From a virus, in IMG/VR virus record IMGVR_UViG_3300048672_001522, positions 1 through 26,665 of that record: a DNA stretch of 26,665 bases, one strand, 5' to 3'. Below the pieces are notes generated by a model that saw nothing but the letters and a program-made list of their open reading frames with translations, ran no database searches and was not told the DNA's origin. Below are positions 15,015 through 21,988 of the stretch, in pieces. The stretch's first letter is position 1, and each line of letters starts with the position of its first letter. The translations under genes and the position numbers were made by a program.

Positions 15015-15821
15015 ATGAATAGTATCAAGGTTTTGAGCAATTCGCAACAGGACAACAGTACCCTTTTTGATTCGATTCGGCATCTAGACGAGAATGGGAA
15101 AGAGTTTTGGTATGCACGAGAATTAATGCCAATTCTTGGTTATAAACAGTGGAGACAATTTGAGGATGCAATCGATCGAGCGCAAGCAGCTTGCAAGAAT
15201 GCCGGAAACCCAGTCGTAGAGCATTTTTTGCGGAACGACGCAAAATCTACAACACGTAGTGGTAAGGACTATCGACTATCTCGCTACGCTTGTTATCTCA
15301 CAGCGATGAATGGTGATTCACGCAAAACAGAGATAGCAGCAGCTCAGTCTTATTTTGCCGCCCAAGCCCGCAAAGCGGAAACAGCAGAAGCAGAAGCACG
15401 AACTATCGTCGCTGACAGCTTCGACTCGCTCACCAGTGGGAAATTGATGGGGATTCGGAACGCTTTGATGAATCCTGGCAGCGTGTCTCCTGATGAATTT
15501 GCGGTTCTAACCGAAGGTATCAGCCAGACGTTAGTTGCAAAAATCGGCGCATTGACCAACGACCAATATGTCAAATTGTTCTTGAAACTTCGGACGGCTC
15601 GTGTACCTCAAGACATCCAAGACCAGATAGAGGCTGGCGAGTTCAACGATAAGGAGTTGAAAATTGCCGAAAAGACGATCGAGCGATTCGATAACCTGCA
15701 AAAGGTTGCGGATCGAAAGTGGCAACAGTCGATCGGTGACGGTGCAAATCAGAAGGTACTAAAAGACAATGTTATCCAAATGCCACTAATTGATGCTTCC
15801 GAGCAATCGCAGGCAGGATAG
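15015..15821 (+). CDS. DinD-like protein, copy B
   Basis: Protein of 268 residues, exactly the length of copy A. The N-terminal domain closely follows E. coli DinD: LFDSIRHLDENGKEFWYARE, LGYKQWRQFEDAIDRAQAAC, DYRLSRYACYLTAMNGDSRK and AAAQSYFAAQARKAE. DinD is an SOS-induced inhibitor of RecA filaments; phage relatives may regulate lysogeny or recombination. The C-terminal half is unlike copy A. AGGA lies 8 bases before the ATG. It is the sole gene behind its own promoter and structured leader, and its stop codon directly abuts that of the convergent integrase. Confidence 0.75.
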   Translation: MNSIKVLSNSQQDNSTLFDSIRHLDENGKEFWYARELMPILGYKQWRQFEDAIDRAQAACKNAGNPVVEHFLRNDAKSTTRSGKDYRLSRYACYLTAMNGDSRKTEIAAAQSYFAAQARKAETAEAEARTIVADSFDSLTSGKLMGIRNALMNPGSVSPDEFAVLTEGISQTLVAKIGALTNDQYVKLFLKLRTARVPQDIQDQIEAGEFNDKELKIAEKTIERFDNLQKVADRKWQQSIGDGANQKVLKDNVIQMPLIDASEQSQAG

Positions 15822-16934
15822 TTAGAAGTCTGGAGTGGTCAACCCCTCTTTTATGCCAGCATACTTTTTGTAGATAACATCTGCACTATTACCCACGAGA
15901 GCCGCGACATCCTTAGCATCAAGGGTGTCCAGCGCGTGGGTAATTGCTGTGTGGCGGACTTTATAGAAGCTGCGATATTTGAGATTGAGTTGCTTGAGGG
16001 CTGGTTTCCAGTGTCTATCGGTAAAGTTATGCAAATTAATATATGTGCCCCTGGGACTGGGAAATAACAAGTCCTGGGCTTCTCTATCTTCTGGAGCAAT
16101 CAACAGCAGGAAAGCGGTCAATGTCTTGCCACAAGCAATCGTGCGCTGTTCTTGAGTTTTTAGCCCGTCTTTAACCGAAATTAGACTACCGTACTCATTG
16201 GCAGTGAGCGATCGACTAAACACGATGCGATCGCATTCATCTGAGATATCACCCCATTGCAATGCCAGAGCCTCAGACGGACGACAGCCAGTGCGAAACA
16301 TGAACTCAACGAATGGTGCATAATGTGAATCGTAAAGCTTAAAATACTCGATAATGCGCGAACGTTCCGTTTCGGTGAAATATTCAATCCCAGACTTATC
16401 TTTGACGATTAATCCTTTAGCCAAACCGGCGAAAGGATTGCGGTCTAACAGCTTAGATTTTATTGCCCATTGACAGCAACCATTTAATTGGTTGATGATG
16501 CGACGGGTTGAATATGGAGTGCTTTGTTTGAGTAAATAATCTCTAATTTTGACCGCATCATCGACCGATGTATATGGAAATTTTTTGAGCCATCGTTCAA
16601 CTTGTCGATAGGTATGTGCGATAGTGTTTTGCGATACTTGTGGACGTTTATAATCCACATATTTATCCCATAAATCTATCAATTCTATTTGTTTGATTCT
16701 CTCTGTTTTAGGCTCGGACTGAAACTCCTTATACTTACTCTGAGTGGTGTCATAACTGCCACTGAGTATATCCATTTGGATTTTAGAGGCAATCGACTGA
16801 GCATAAGTGCGATTGGCTCTACTGTCCGGTAGTCCGAGCGAAAGGTAAATTCGCTCGCCCAGATATCTGTAAACCAGTTGCAGCCTGTCATTACTAACTC
16901 TAATCGCTACATTACCCTTTGGAGTTTTGGGCAT
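15822..16934 (-). CDS. int: Tyrosine site-specific integrase
   Basis: Phage integrase of 370 residues from the ATG at 16932-16934, which has GGGGG 6 bases upstream; a GTG at 16946 would add four residues. Counting from that GTG: an N-terminal arm-binding-like region, a core-binding helical domain (about 85-185), then the catalytic domain with Arg in TGCRPSEAL (R222), YKVRHTAITH (R331, H334 region, H337) and nucleophile Tyr in YKKYAGI (Y362). The usual first His of HxxR is Tyr, as in a number of integrases. It lies beside a tRNA 3' fragment, its likely attachment site. Confidence 0.92.
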   Translation of the reverse strand: MPKTPKGNVAIRVSNDRLQLVYRYLGERIYLSLGLPDSRANRTYAQSIASKIQMDILSGSYDTTQSKYKEFQSEPKTERIKQIELIDLWDKYVDYKRPQVSQNTIAHTYRQVERWLKKFPYTSVDDAVKIRDYLLKQSTPYSTRRIINQLNGCCQWAIKSKLLDRNPFAGLAKGLIVKDKSGIEYFTETERSRIIEYFKLYDSHYAPFVEFMFRTGCRPSEALALQWGDISDECDRIVFSRSLTANEYGSLISVKDGLKTQEQRTIACGKTLTAFLLLIAPEDREAQDLLFPSPRGTYINLHNFTDRHWKPALKQLNLKYRSFYKVRHTAITHALDTLDAKDVAALVGNSADVIYKKYAGIKEGLTTPDF

Positions 16935-16935
16935 T

Positions 16936-16968
16936 TTTACCCCCACCGTTTACCCCAACTTTACCACT
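16936..16968. repeat. TTTACC direct repeats, candidate integrase arm sites
   Basis: Three short direct repeats, TTTACCCCC at 16936, TTTACCCC at 16949 and TTTACCAC at 16960, are spaced 13 and 11 bases apart between the integrase start and the tRNA fragment. Spacing near one helical turn suits integrase arm-type or excisionase sites. The motif is short, so the call is weak. The first copy also supplies the integrase SD on the minus strand. Confidence 0.3.
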
Positions 16969-17033
16969 AAACCCTACCGTTTTGGATTGATTTATCCCAG
17001 TCCAGTGATAAGACTCGTTAGGATTAAAACACA

Positions 17034-17057
17034 AAACCCAGTTCTATGAATGGGTTT
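17034..17057 (-). terminator. Hairpin downstream of the tRNA-Thr fragment
   Basis: AAACCCA (17034-17040) pairs with TGGGTTT (17051-17057), with an inner TTC/GAA pair. On the minus strand it lies directly after the tRNA 3' end and is followed by TGTGTTTT. It may be a tRNA terminator or part of the attachment site. Its origin (host or phage) cannot be told. Confidence 0.4.
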
Positions 17058-17064
17058 GAGGGTA

Positions 17065-17111
17065 AGCCTGTGATGAGGATTGAACTCATGACCTCTTCAT
17101 TACCAATGAAA
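17065..17111 (-). other. 3' fragment of tRNA-Thr(GGT), probable attP core
   Basis: On the minus strand the fragment has an anticodon stem TTTCA/TGAAG around loop TTGGTAA (anticodon GGT), variable loop AGGTC, T-arm ATGAG-TTCAATC-CTCAT, acceptor strand CACAGGC and discriminator T. No CCA is encoded. The 5' half (acceptor GCCTGTG and D-arm) is absent: the bases upstream do not resemble it. The integrase lies just past its 3' end. Tyrosine integrases commonly use the 3' half of a tRNA as a crossover site, so this is an attachment core. Confidence 0.78.
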
Positions 17112-17167
17112 ATCGAAATATTGGCTAGAGCAGATTTAAGGTACAGAAAATTAGGTTTACCCCATGT

Positions 17168-17542
17168 TTATCTCAATTTCTCGTAAAAATCAGCTATCTC
17201 ATCCCGACATTTGAGATCGTCTGCACTTGCTTCGATCCTGGCTAACTCTTTGCTTTTTAGAGAATTGGGATTATCCAACCCATCACTTTCTGTATAGATT
17301 AAATGACTTGATCGACATCTAGAAATCATGTCGTCAATGGCAGTCCTGATGGCCACCCATTCATCAGGGTTGAAACAGATAAATTTAGCTAAATCTGTCT
17401 GACCGCCCTCTTGGGATACCTTCACAAATTCGCCAGCCGCTTCATCATCGATTTCGATTATTGTCGCTTGTTCGCTGAAAATTGGTCCCCCTTTTGGGGC
17501 AACAATCACCTTAACAATTCTAGTCTCGTATTCAATATTCAT
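17168..17542 (-). CDS. Hypothetical protein
   Basis: Protein of 124 residues from the ATG at 17540-17542, with GAGG well placed upstream; a GTG directly before it is also in frame. The N-terminal half is beta-prone (TRIVKVIVAPKGGPIFSEQA, IIEIDDEAAGEFVKVSQEGG), the C-terminal half helical and acidic. No domain was recognised. It is the last gene of the right-hand minus-strand block, next to the attachment site, and three tandem 11-bp repeats precede it. Confidence 0.6.
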   Translation of the reverse strand: MNIEYETRIVKVIVAPKGGPIFSEQATIIEIDDEAAGEFVKVSQEGGQTDLAKFICFNPDEWVAIRTAIDDMISRCRSSHLIYTESDGLDNPNSLKSKELARIEASADDLKCRDEIADFYEKLR

Positions 17543-17553
17543 CACTTTTCCTC

Positions 17554-17584
17554 ATTATTCACTAATTATTCACTAATTATTCAC
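17554..17584. repeat. Tandem 11-bp repeat, three copies
   Basis: ATTATTCACTA occurs at 17554-17564 and 17565-17575, followed by ATTATTCAC at 17576-17584. It lies directly upstream of the ribosome site of the gene ending at 17168. An iteron or operator role is possible; replication slippage is equally possible. Confidence 0.6.
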
Positions 17585-17645
17585 CAGTAAATTTACCTCG
17601 CAGCCGAACACCCTCAAAGCCTTGTGCATTGAGCAATGCAGCCAT
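17577..17645 (-). CDS. Possible 22-residue micro-ORF
   Basis: ATG at 17643-17645 opens a frame MAALLNAQGFEGVRLRGKF to a TAA inside the tandem repeat. The bases encoding GVRLR (17601-17614) recur at 17658-17672, 57 bases away and in the same frame. So this may be a decayed or repeated coding segment rather than a working gene. The SD is weak. Listed because the gap holds nothing else. Confidence 0.2.
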   Translation of the reverse strand: MAALLNAQGFEGVRLRGKFTGE

Positions 17646-17684
17646 TTTACTACTTCTCAGCCGAACACCCCTAATATTAAATTA

Positions 17685-18314
17685 TTAATAAACCTTAACC
17701 CGTTTACATTCAGGAAACTTACTACAAATAAATTTAACAGTTTCAGGTTTGATTTCATTATTCTTGAGTAATCTGATGAGTGAAGCTGTTCTGATGGAGT
17801 AGTCAGAGTCTACGGGGTAATCGATATCTTGTTGACTAGATGGGACTTCTAAAGAGATGATTTCATCCTTCGGAGGTAAACCATTTTTATCAGTCCTCTT
17901 ACACTCTTTTTGCCAATCAGAACGATACCTATTCAATTGATTATCATCAGCACGAGATAATGCGAGTAATGCTGACCGCATTCCATTGCTAGACGTGATT
18001 TTGATTAGAGCAGTCAATGAGATACCAGAGATGGTGGCTTCCTTTGTAGATTGTCTTGCTACTCCAACAATTTTGTACCAGTCGGTATCAATCGGTTCGA
18101 CCTGCCCCAAAAACTCTAATATTTCTTGAGGTTTGGGAAAAATTCCTTGGTTGTAAAAGTGTTCGATTGCTCGACTGAAGTCAGCGCGAGCGAGGTGGGA
18201 TAGCTGGCGAAAGTACATTTCAATCATCAAATCAGTAATGTCAATCTTGCGGAAACTAATGCTTGCTAATAGATTCAGGCAGTCAATCAGATCGGATTTA
18301 GCTAGATATTCCAT
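17685..18314 (-). CDS. Putative helicase loader-like replication protein
   Basis: Protein of 209 residues directly downstream of the initiator gene, overlapping its stop by one base. The N-terminal segment (IEMYFRQLSHLARADFSRAI, then FPKPQEILEFLG) resembles the phage loader proteins of the G39P type: a helical bundle that feeds helicase onto the origin. The initiator-then-loader order matches lambda O-P and other theta-replicating phages. The middle (ISLTALIKITSSNGMRSALL) is helical; the end is basic (KFPECKRVKVY). No P-loop is seen, so it is not a DnaC-type ATPase. Confidence 0.5.
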   Translation of the reverse strand: MEYLAKSDLIDCLNLLASISFRKIDITDLMIEMYFRQLSHLARADFSRAIEHFYNQGIFPKPQEILEFLGQVEPIDTDWYKIVGVARQSTKEATISGISLTALIKITSSNGMRSALLALSRADDNQLNRYRSDWQKECKRTDKNGLPPKDEIISLEVPSSQQDIDYPVDSDYSIRTASLIRLLKNNEIKPETVKFICSKFPECKRVKVY

Positions 18315-19570
18315 TAATTAAAAACCTCTGGGTAATTGATTTGAATCCATTCAATCGGTGGACAATCTGGGTGTCCTGGTAACGTCACTAACTTCTTCAG
18401 CAAATCGATATATCTACCGATGTTCGCTCCAGTTCGGAGGCGATCGCTCCTCCACTCCGGTCTGCCATTCGATTGCTCGACAATCTTCTGCGCCAACTTT
18501 TCTTTGACACTTTCTCCACTCCCTTCCCATTTCGCCGCTGCCACTTCTACCCGTTCGCTCTCACACAGCCAGTAAATATCCCCGCTCCCAAATTCTTTTT
18601 TCGTGTGAAAGTCGCTTCCCCTATACCACAGCAGCGCGTTCTTCCAATCCTCTGTTAGCTTCTCGATTGATTCCCCGTTGGATTGGTATCGATCCACTAA
18701 ATACTTAATCTTCTTTCTAAGGGTGCTATTTGCCTTCTTAACCCCTGTCCAGTTATCTGGACGACCATTGTTATACAACCTCACCAACTCGTCTGTTATA
18801 GGGGTAATATTGCCTGAGTAATTCCAGCTATCATTAAATTTCTGTGTGGTCTGGTGTCTTGTTTTGTCGCACCCGCCGGAAAATTCCCCTTCTCCAGAAA
18901 CCGGACTTACTTCTAGGGATTGAGTTATTGGTTCCGTGCTTGCTAGAGGTTCACGAATGGTTTCCTCAATTTCCGTGCTTGCAAGAACCTCAGTGCTTGC
19001 TAGAGATTCTTGAATGGTTGGTTCGGGTTCAAATTTTTCACCAAAACTTTCCCCCGCGCGCGCGTCCGGATCTGTGTGTGTATTCTTTGTGAGTATTTTT
19101 TGATTAGTATTCTCTGTATATATAGATCTAGCGTCAGATATTACGCTTGCTAACGTCACATCTGACGCTTGCTGACGTAAGATGTGACTCTTGCTAACGT
19201 CACATCTTACGTTAGGGATATTGCTGGATTTGAGGGCTGTATCCGCAATTGTTTGGTACAAAAGTTCTATGTCGAGTTTGTACCAAAGTTGTCGATCGAG
19301 ACCCCTTTGTTCTTCAGTTAGTAGTCCCAATTTCTTGAGAGATTTTCTAGCTACTTCCCATTCGCGCCGAGAGATAAAAGTCTCCTGATGCCAATCGTCA
19401 AAGGTTTTATAGATGAAGCCGTTCGGGTCACGACCTTTGTTGCCATTGCTCCAATAATAAAGTTGGGACAGAAATATACCACCAGAGACACTGCCAACAA
19501 TCTCGGCAAAAATTGATTGATAAGCGATCGGACGACTTAGTAATTTCTGAACAATTTGTAAGTTATTCAA
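18314..19570 (-). CDS. Replication initiator with embedded origin
   Basis: Protein of 418 residues with a TTG start supported by GGAG 7 bases upstream. The N-terminal 110 residues form a winged-helix replisome-organiser domain (FLSQLYYWSNGNKG, FIYKTFDDWHQETFISRREW, ARKSLKKLGLLTEEQRG). A low-complexity linker follows (about 120-240), with repeated LASTE units, and then a C-terminal helical domain with several Trp residues that may contact the loader encoded next. The iterons at 19124-19211 lie inside the gene, encoding residues about 120-149. This is the lambda O arrangement: N-terminal domain binds iterons in its own gene. The linker's odd composition reflects DNA-level constraint. Confidence 0.68.
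   Translation of the reverse strand: MNNLQIVQKLLSRPIAYQSIFAEIVGSVSGGIFLSQLYYWSNGNKGRDPNGFIYKTFDDWHQETFISRREWEVARKSLKKLGLLTEEQRGLDRQLWYKLDIELLYQTIADTALKSSNIPNVRCDVSKSHILRQQASDVTLASVISDARSIYTENTNQKILTKNTHTDPDARAGESFGEKFEPEPTIQESLASTEVLASTEIEETIREPLASTEPITQSLEVSPVSGEGEFSGGCDKTRHQTTQKFNDSWNYSGNITPITDELVRLYNNGRPDNWTGVKKANSTLRKKIKYLVDRYQSNGESIEKLTEDWKNALLWYRGSDFHTKKEFGSGDIYWLCESERVEVAAAKWEGSGESVKEKLAQKIVEQSNGRPEWRSDRLRTGANIGRYIDLLKKLVTLPGHPDCPPIEWIQINYPEVFN
18936..19019. repeat. 27-bp direct repeat in the initiator linker
   Basis: GTGCTTGCTAGAG begins both 18936-18962 and 18993-19019, and both end with GAATGGTT. A third shorter GTGCTTGC is at 18975. They encode the LASTE units. The GCTTGCTA core is shared with the iterons, so they could be remote, degenerate origin sites. 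Confidence 0.5.
19085..19211. other. Putative replication origin: iterons and AT-rich DUE
   Basis: Three 22-bp tandem iterons run 19146-19167, 19168-19189 and 19190-19211, each starting CTTGCT. A degenerate fourth is at 19124-19145. The core GTCACATCTTACG is direct in copies 1, 3 and (degenerate) 0, and inverted in copy 2, so copies 2 and 3 make a 14-bp inverted repeat (19175-19188 with 19199-19212). The period is two helical turns. An AT-rich tract at about 19085-19127 abuts them, as a DNA-unwinding element would. The whole lies inside the initiator gene, as in lambda ori. Confidence 0.72.
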
Positions 19571-19649
19571 AATTCAACTCCAATAGTTTTTGGATGGGGG
19601 AGGGGAGGGGATAAGCACCCCCTTTCTTCCCCCTAAATTTCCACTTTCC

Positions 19650-19925
19650 TCACTTCCTCCCTGATATCTGGAGCGACTTAATCAGTTCACCCCGCGCCCA
19701 TGCTTCCTCTTTCTGCCGTTCCACTTCATCCCCACCCACTGCCTGCCATCTCAGTAACAGGGTGAGACAATAGCGGATTCGGAGTTGGGCTGGTGGGCCA
19801 AATCTCCGATAGAGATAATCTGGAAGGGTGCCATTATTCCGCCAGTTGCGAATGGTGTCGATAACGATACCGAGGGTGTCGGCTGCTTCTTTCTCGTCTA
19901 AGTTAAAAATAAATTGGGTTTTCAA
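19650..19925 (-). CDS. Helix-turn-helix protein, excisionase-like
   Basis: Protein of 91 residues. Residues about 8-60 form a MerR/excisionase-type helix-turn-helix (FNLDEKEAADTLGIVIDTIR, then NWRNNGTLPDYLYRRFGPPA). This is the pattern of small proteins that bend DNA at attachment sites or regulate early genes. The rest is basic and helical. It overlaps the next gene upstream by 4 bases. As no other excisionase is visible, it is the best Xis candidate, though it lies 2.7 kb from the integrase. A regulator of the replication operon is the alternative. Confidence 0.55.
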   Translation of the reverse strand: MKTQFIFNLDEKEAADTLGIVIDTIRNWRNNGTLPDYLYRRFGPPAQLRIRYCLTLLLRWQAVGGDEVERQKEEAWARGELIKSLQISGRK

Positions 19926-20125
19926 TTTGGTTCCTCAACTAATTCAAGTTCGATAATTTCAGACTTTTTCTCTATAGCTTCAACAGATTCAACGATGGCA
20001 TTTGGAAACCATTTCAATACTTCGATTCGATAATCTTCTAAGCTGTGGTAAACTCCTGTCCCAATCGGGTTAACAATATAATCACGTTCTCGCCCATCAA
20101 ACTGATAGAAGACCCTGATTTTCAT
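19922..20125 (-). CDS. Small hypothetical protein
   Basis: Protein of 67 residues, MKIRVFYQFDGRERDYIVNP at the start and an acidic end (IEKKSEIIELELVEEPN). Overlaps its neighbours by 1 to 4 bases in a co-transcribed run, which supports it as a real gene. No family recognised. Confidence 0.6.
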   Translation of the reverse strand: MKIRVFYQFDGRERDYIVNPIGTGVYHSLEDYRIEVLKWFPNAIVESVEAIEKKSEIIELELVEEPN

Positions 20126-20484
20126 TAGTAGTTAAGCTCCAGAGATAATTGCTGTTCTACCTTGATATAATCAACTGCTTCAAGCTTGTGGATTGCGTCA
20201 CGAATCTGTTTGGGTTTGAGAATTTTCGCCGATATTCCATTTTCATCACCAGCGAAAAGCCAGCGTTCGGCAAATGCGGCAATATCTAGAGATTTCATGG
20301 ATTTGTACATCCGTTTGTCCACTTGCAGAGCTAGGGCAATATAGGCAACGTCATTAAGGATTCCAATTGCCCAAAAATATTTAATCTCATCTGGTTCGAG
20401 CGTAATTCTGTCAATGCTGACTGTGCCTAATTGTGTGATTTCAAGCTTGTTTTTGTCGATATTGATTGAGTTAGTTGATTGCAT
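20125..20484 (-). CDS. Hypothetical protein
   Basis: Protein of 119 residues from the ATG at 20482-20484; a TTG at 20493 is the alternative start and neither has a clear SD. It has one compact hydrophobic region (KYFWAIGILNDVAYIALALQ) and a basic helical end (ILKPKQIRDAIHKLEAVDYI) that could bind DNA. It begins the block downstream of the perfect hairpin at 20543-20573. A TTGACA overlaps its start and might belong to a promoter. No family recognised. Confidence 0.55.
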   Translation of the reverse strand: MQSTNSINIDKNKLEITQLGTVSIDRITLEPDEIKYFWAIGILNDVAYIALALQVDKRMYKSMKSLDIAAFAERWLFAGDENGISAKILKPKQIRDAIHKLEAVDYIKVEQQLSLELNY

Positions 20485-20542
20485 GGTTGTCAAGTATTGG
20501 TAATAGTTTGTTGGTGGTAGATGTCAAGCAGAGCAAGCGTTT

Positions 20543-20573
20543 AGAATTCTCCGATTTCAAATCGGAGAATTCT
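20543..20573. terminator. Perfect 15-bp inverted repeat after ERF
   Basis: AGAATTCTCCGATTT (20543-20557) and AAATCGGAGAATTCT (20559-20573) are exact reverse complements around one C. It lies 10 bases past the ERF stop, where it could terminate or attenuate the ERF transcript. Only a short T-run follows on the plus strand and none on the minus strand. Confidence 0.6.
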
Positions 20574-20582
20574 TTGACTACG

Positions 20583-21308
20583 TTACGCTTCCAGTTCAAA
20601 GCCTTCGGCGCGATGCGAGTCTTTGTGAAAATTGGCAGATTCCTTGTCAATCTGAGCTTGTAGGTCTACTATCGCTAAATTCCATAATTTCAAGTCCCAC
20701 TCCCTAGATGGTTTATTCGTGATTGTCTGCGCCCAATTTATTTGTTGCTGCGTGTCCCATCCCAACGCTTCAAATAAGTCACGAACAGCTTCTTTCTTCT
20801 GAGTAAATTTTTCGAGTACTGGATTTGGCAATGACTTTTTTTGATTCTCAACTTGAATGTTCTCGTTTTCCACATCCTTCGATTCTTCCGTGGGGATAAG
20901 AAATGTCTGCATCAGGCAATATTTAAGCGCGCTTGACTGAGCTTTGTTAGTTGCCTTGTCTGATTGGTCTAGAGCGTGACCTATACCAATGGCTGATATT
21001 GAGGAGCCATCCTCAGAAACAAACGTAAACTCAACTTTGAGAACTGCCGAATAGGTATAAGTTTTGGTGGTGCTGCCGTTGTAGGTTTTCTCCTTTTCTT
21101 GAATCTCCAATTTGCTGTCGAGAATTTTGGGAATGATGAAAACTTTGTATTTGGCAAAAGAGGAGTGCAGAGCATTGTAAATATCATCAATGCCTCGAAA
21201 GTTATATCGCCCTGCATTGCCCATGTCAGCCTTCCTGTCTTTGCCGATAAAATCGATGTCAGCCAGGATTTTAGCCATAGCTTGATAGATAGTTAGTGAT
21301 TCACTCAT
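20583..21308 (-). CDS. erf: ERF-family single-strand annealing protein
   Basis: Protein of 241 residues. The N-terminal 150 residues match the ERF superfamily: RYNFRGIDDIYNALHSSFAK (about 34-53), a KTYTYSAVLKVEFTF strand region, and GHALDQSDKATNKAQSSALK with a conserved Gly and Lys. ERF proteins anneal complementary single strands during phage recombination and circularisation. The C-terminal 90 residues form a variable helical tail. It is followed by a hairpin and preceded 3 bases upstream by another early gene. No exonuclease partner was seen. Confidence 0.85.
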   Translation of the reverse strand: MSESLTIYQAMAKILADIDFIGKDRKADMGNAGRYNFRGIDDIYNALHSSFAKYKVFIIPKILDSKLEIQEKEKTYNGSTTKTYTYSAVLKVEFTFVSEDGSSISAIGIGHALDQSDKATNKAQSSALKYCLMQTFLIPTEESKDVENENIQVENQKKSLPNPVLEKFTQKKEAVRDLFEALGWDTQQQINWAQTITNKPSREWDLKLWNLAIVDLQAQIDKESANFHKDSHRAEGFELEA

Positions 21309-21311
21309 GGT

Positions 21312-21797
21312 TTATGCTCGTAAATATATTTGGGGAATTTCAATTAGCGGGGTTTTTGTATTAAGGTGCAATGTTCCGTCTCCTTCGTCCCAACATTCAT
21401 CTTTTTCCCACACGGATGAAGGGATGAAGCTATCTGTCGAGTACCATGAATGGTGTATAGATGAACCGGCGTAATTAGTGTAATGAAACTCACAGAAGCA
21501 ATATTTGGTTAGCTCCCCTCGATAATGTGTTAGGAAATGGCATTTATAGTTCTGCTTCTGGCTTTTGTTGAGAACAGATCCCTGGGGGTAAAGGACTTTC
21601 CCCAAAAGAATTTCACAATCGTGAAATTCTCTATCGTCCTGTTGGAAAAAATAATATTTATTTTTTCCTATTCTTTCAAAATTATCTAAGAAATGTAAAA
21701 TATCGCCTTCTGGTATTTGCTTAAATACGCTCTTGTTTAATTCTTTGTCGTTAACCAATAGCGTTTTAATCTCAAAAACTTGCTCTATGCTTTCCAT
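21312..21797 (-). CDS. Hypothetical early protein
   Basis: Protein of 161 residues immediately upstream of ERF (3-base gap), rich in aromatic residues, with several Cys and His (NYKCHFLTHYRGELTKYCFC, then FHYTNYAGSSIHHSWYSTDS). These could bind metal, but no known motif was recognised. It overlaps the next gene upstream by 13 bases. Confidence 0.55.
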   Translation of the reverse strand: MESIEQVFEIKTLLVNDKELNKSVFKQIPEGDILHFLDNFERIGKNKYYFFQQDDREFHDCEILLGKVLYPQGSVLNKSQKQNYKCHFLTHYRGELTKYCFCEFHYTNYAGSSIHHSWYSTDSFIPSSVWEKDECWDEGDGTLHLNTKTPLIEIPQIYLRA

Positions 21798-21988
21798 AAT
21801 TTCAACTCGTATGCTTCATAAGTTCTAAAAGCTGGTGTAATTTGCTCATCCCCATCCTCCTCCCACCAGACCCGATACCAACCTTGTTCGGTGATGGCTT
21901 CGATTGCTCCAGTAGATGCCCCGCGTACATGGAACGGATTTTCGTGTGTGACGATATCGCCAATGCTAAACAAGCGCGACGACCTCAC
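21785..21988 (-). CDS. Small hypothetical protein, SH3-like
   Basis: Protein of 67 residues with alternating beta pattern (FSIGDIVTHENPFHVRGAST, WYRVWWEEDGDEQITPAF) that looks like a small SH3/KOW barrel. It overlaps both neighbours (23 bases with the antirepressor gene and 13 with the downstream gene). The function is unknown. Confidence 0.5.
   Translation of the reverse strand: MRSSRLFSIGDIVTHENPFHVRGASTGAIEAITEQGWYRVWWEEDGDEQITPAFRTYEAYELKLWKA

Noticed and set aside
17115-17150. GGCTAGAGCAGATTT on the plus strand, like a tRNA D-arm end
   Set aside because: It is on the opposite strand to the tRNA fragment and no acceptor or T-arm accompanies it, so it does not restore a complete tRNA.
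17554-17584. Short repeats considered as a CRISPR array
   Set aside because: Units are only 11 bp with no spacers and no cas gene in the window.
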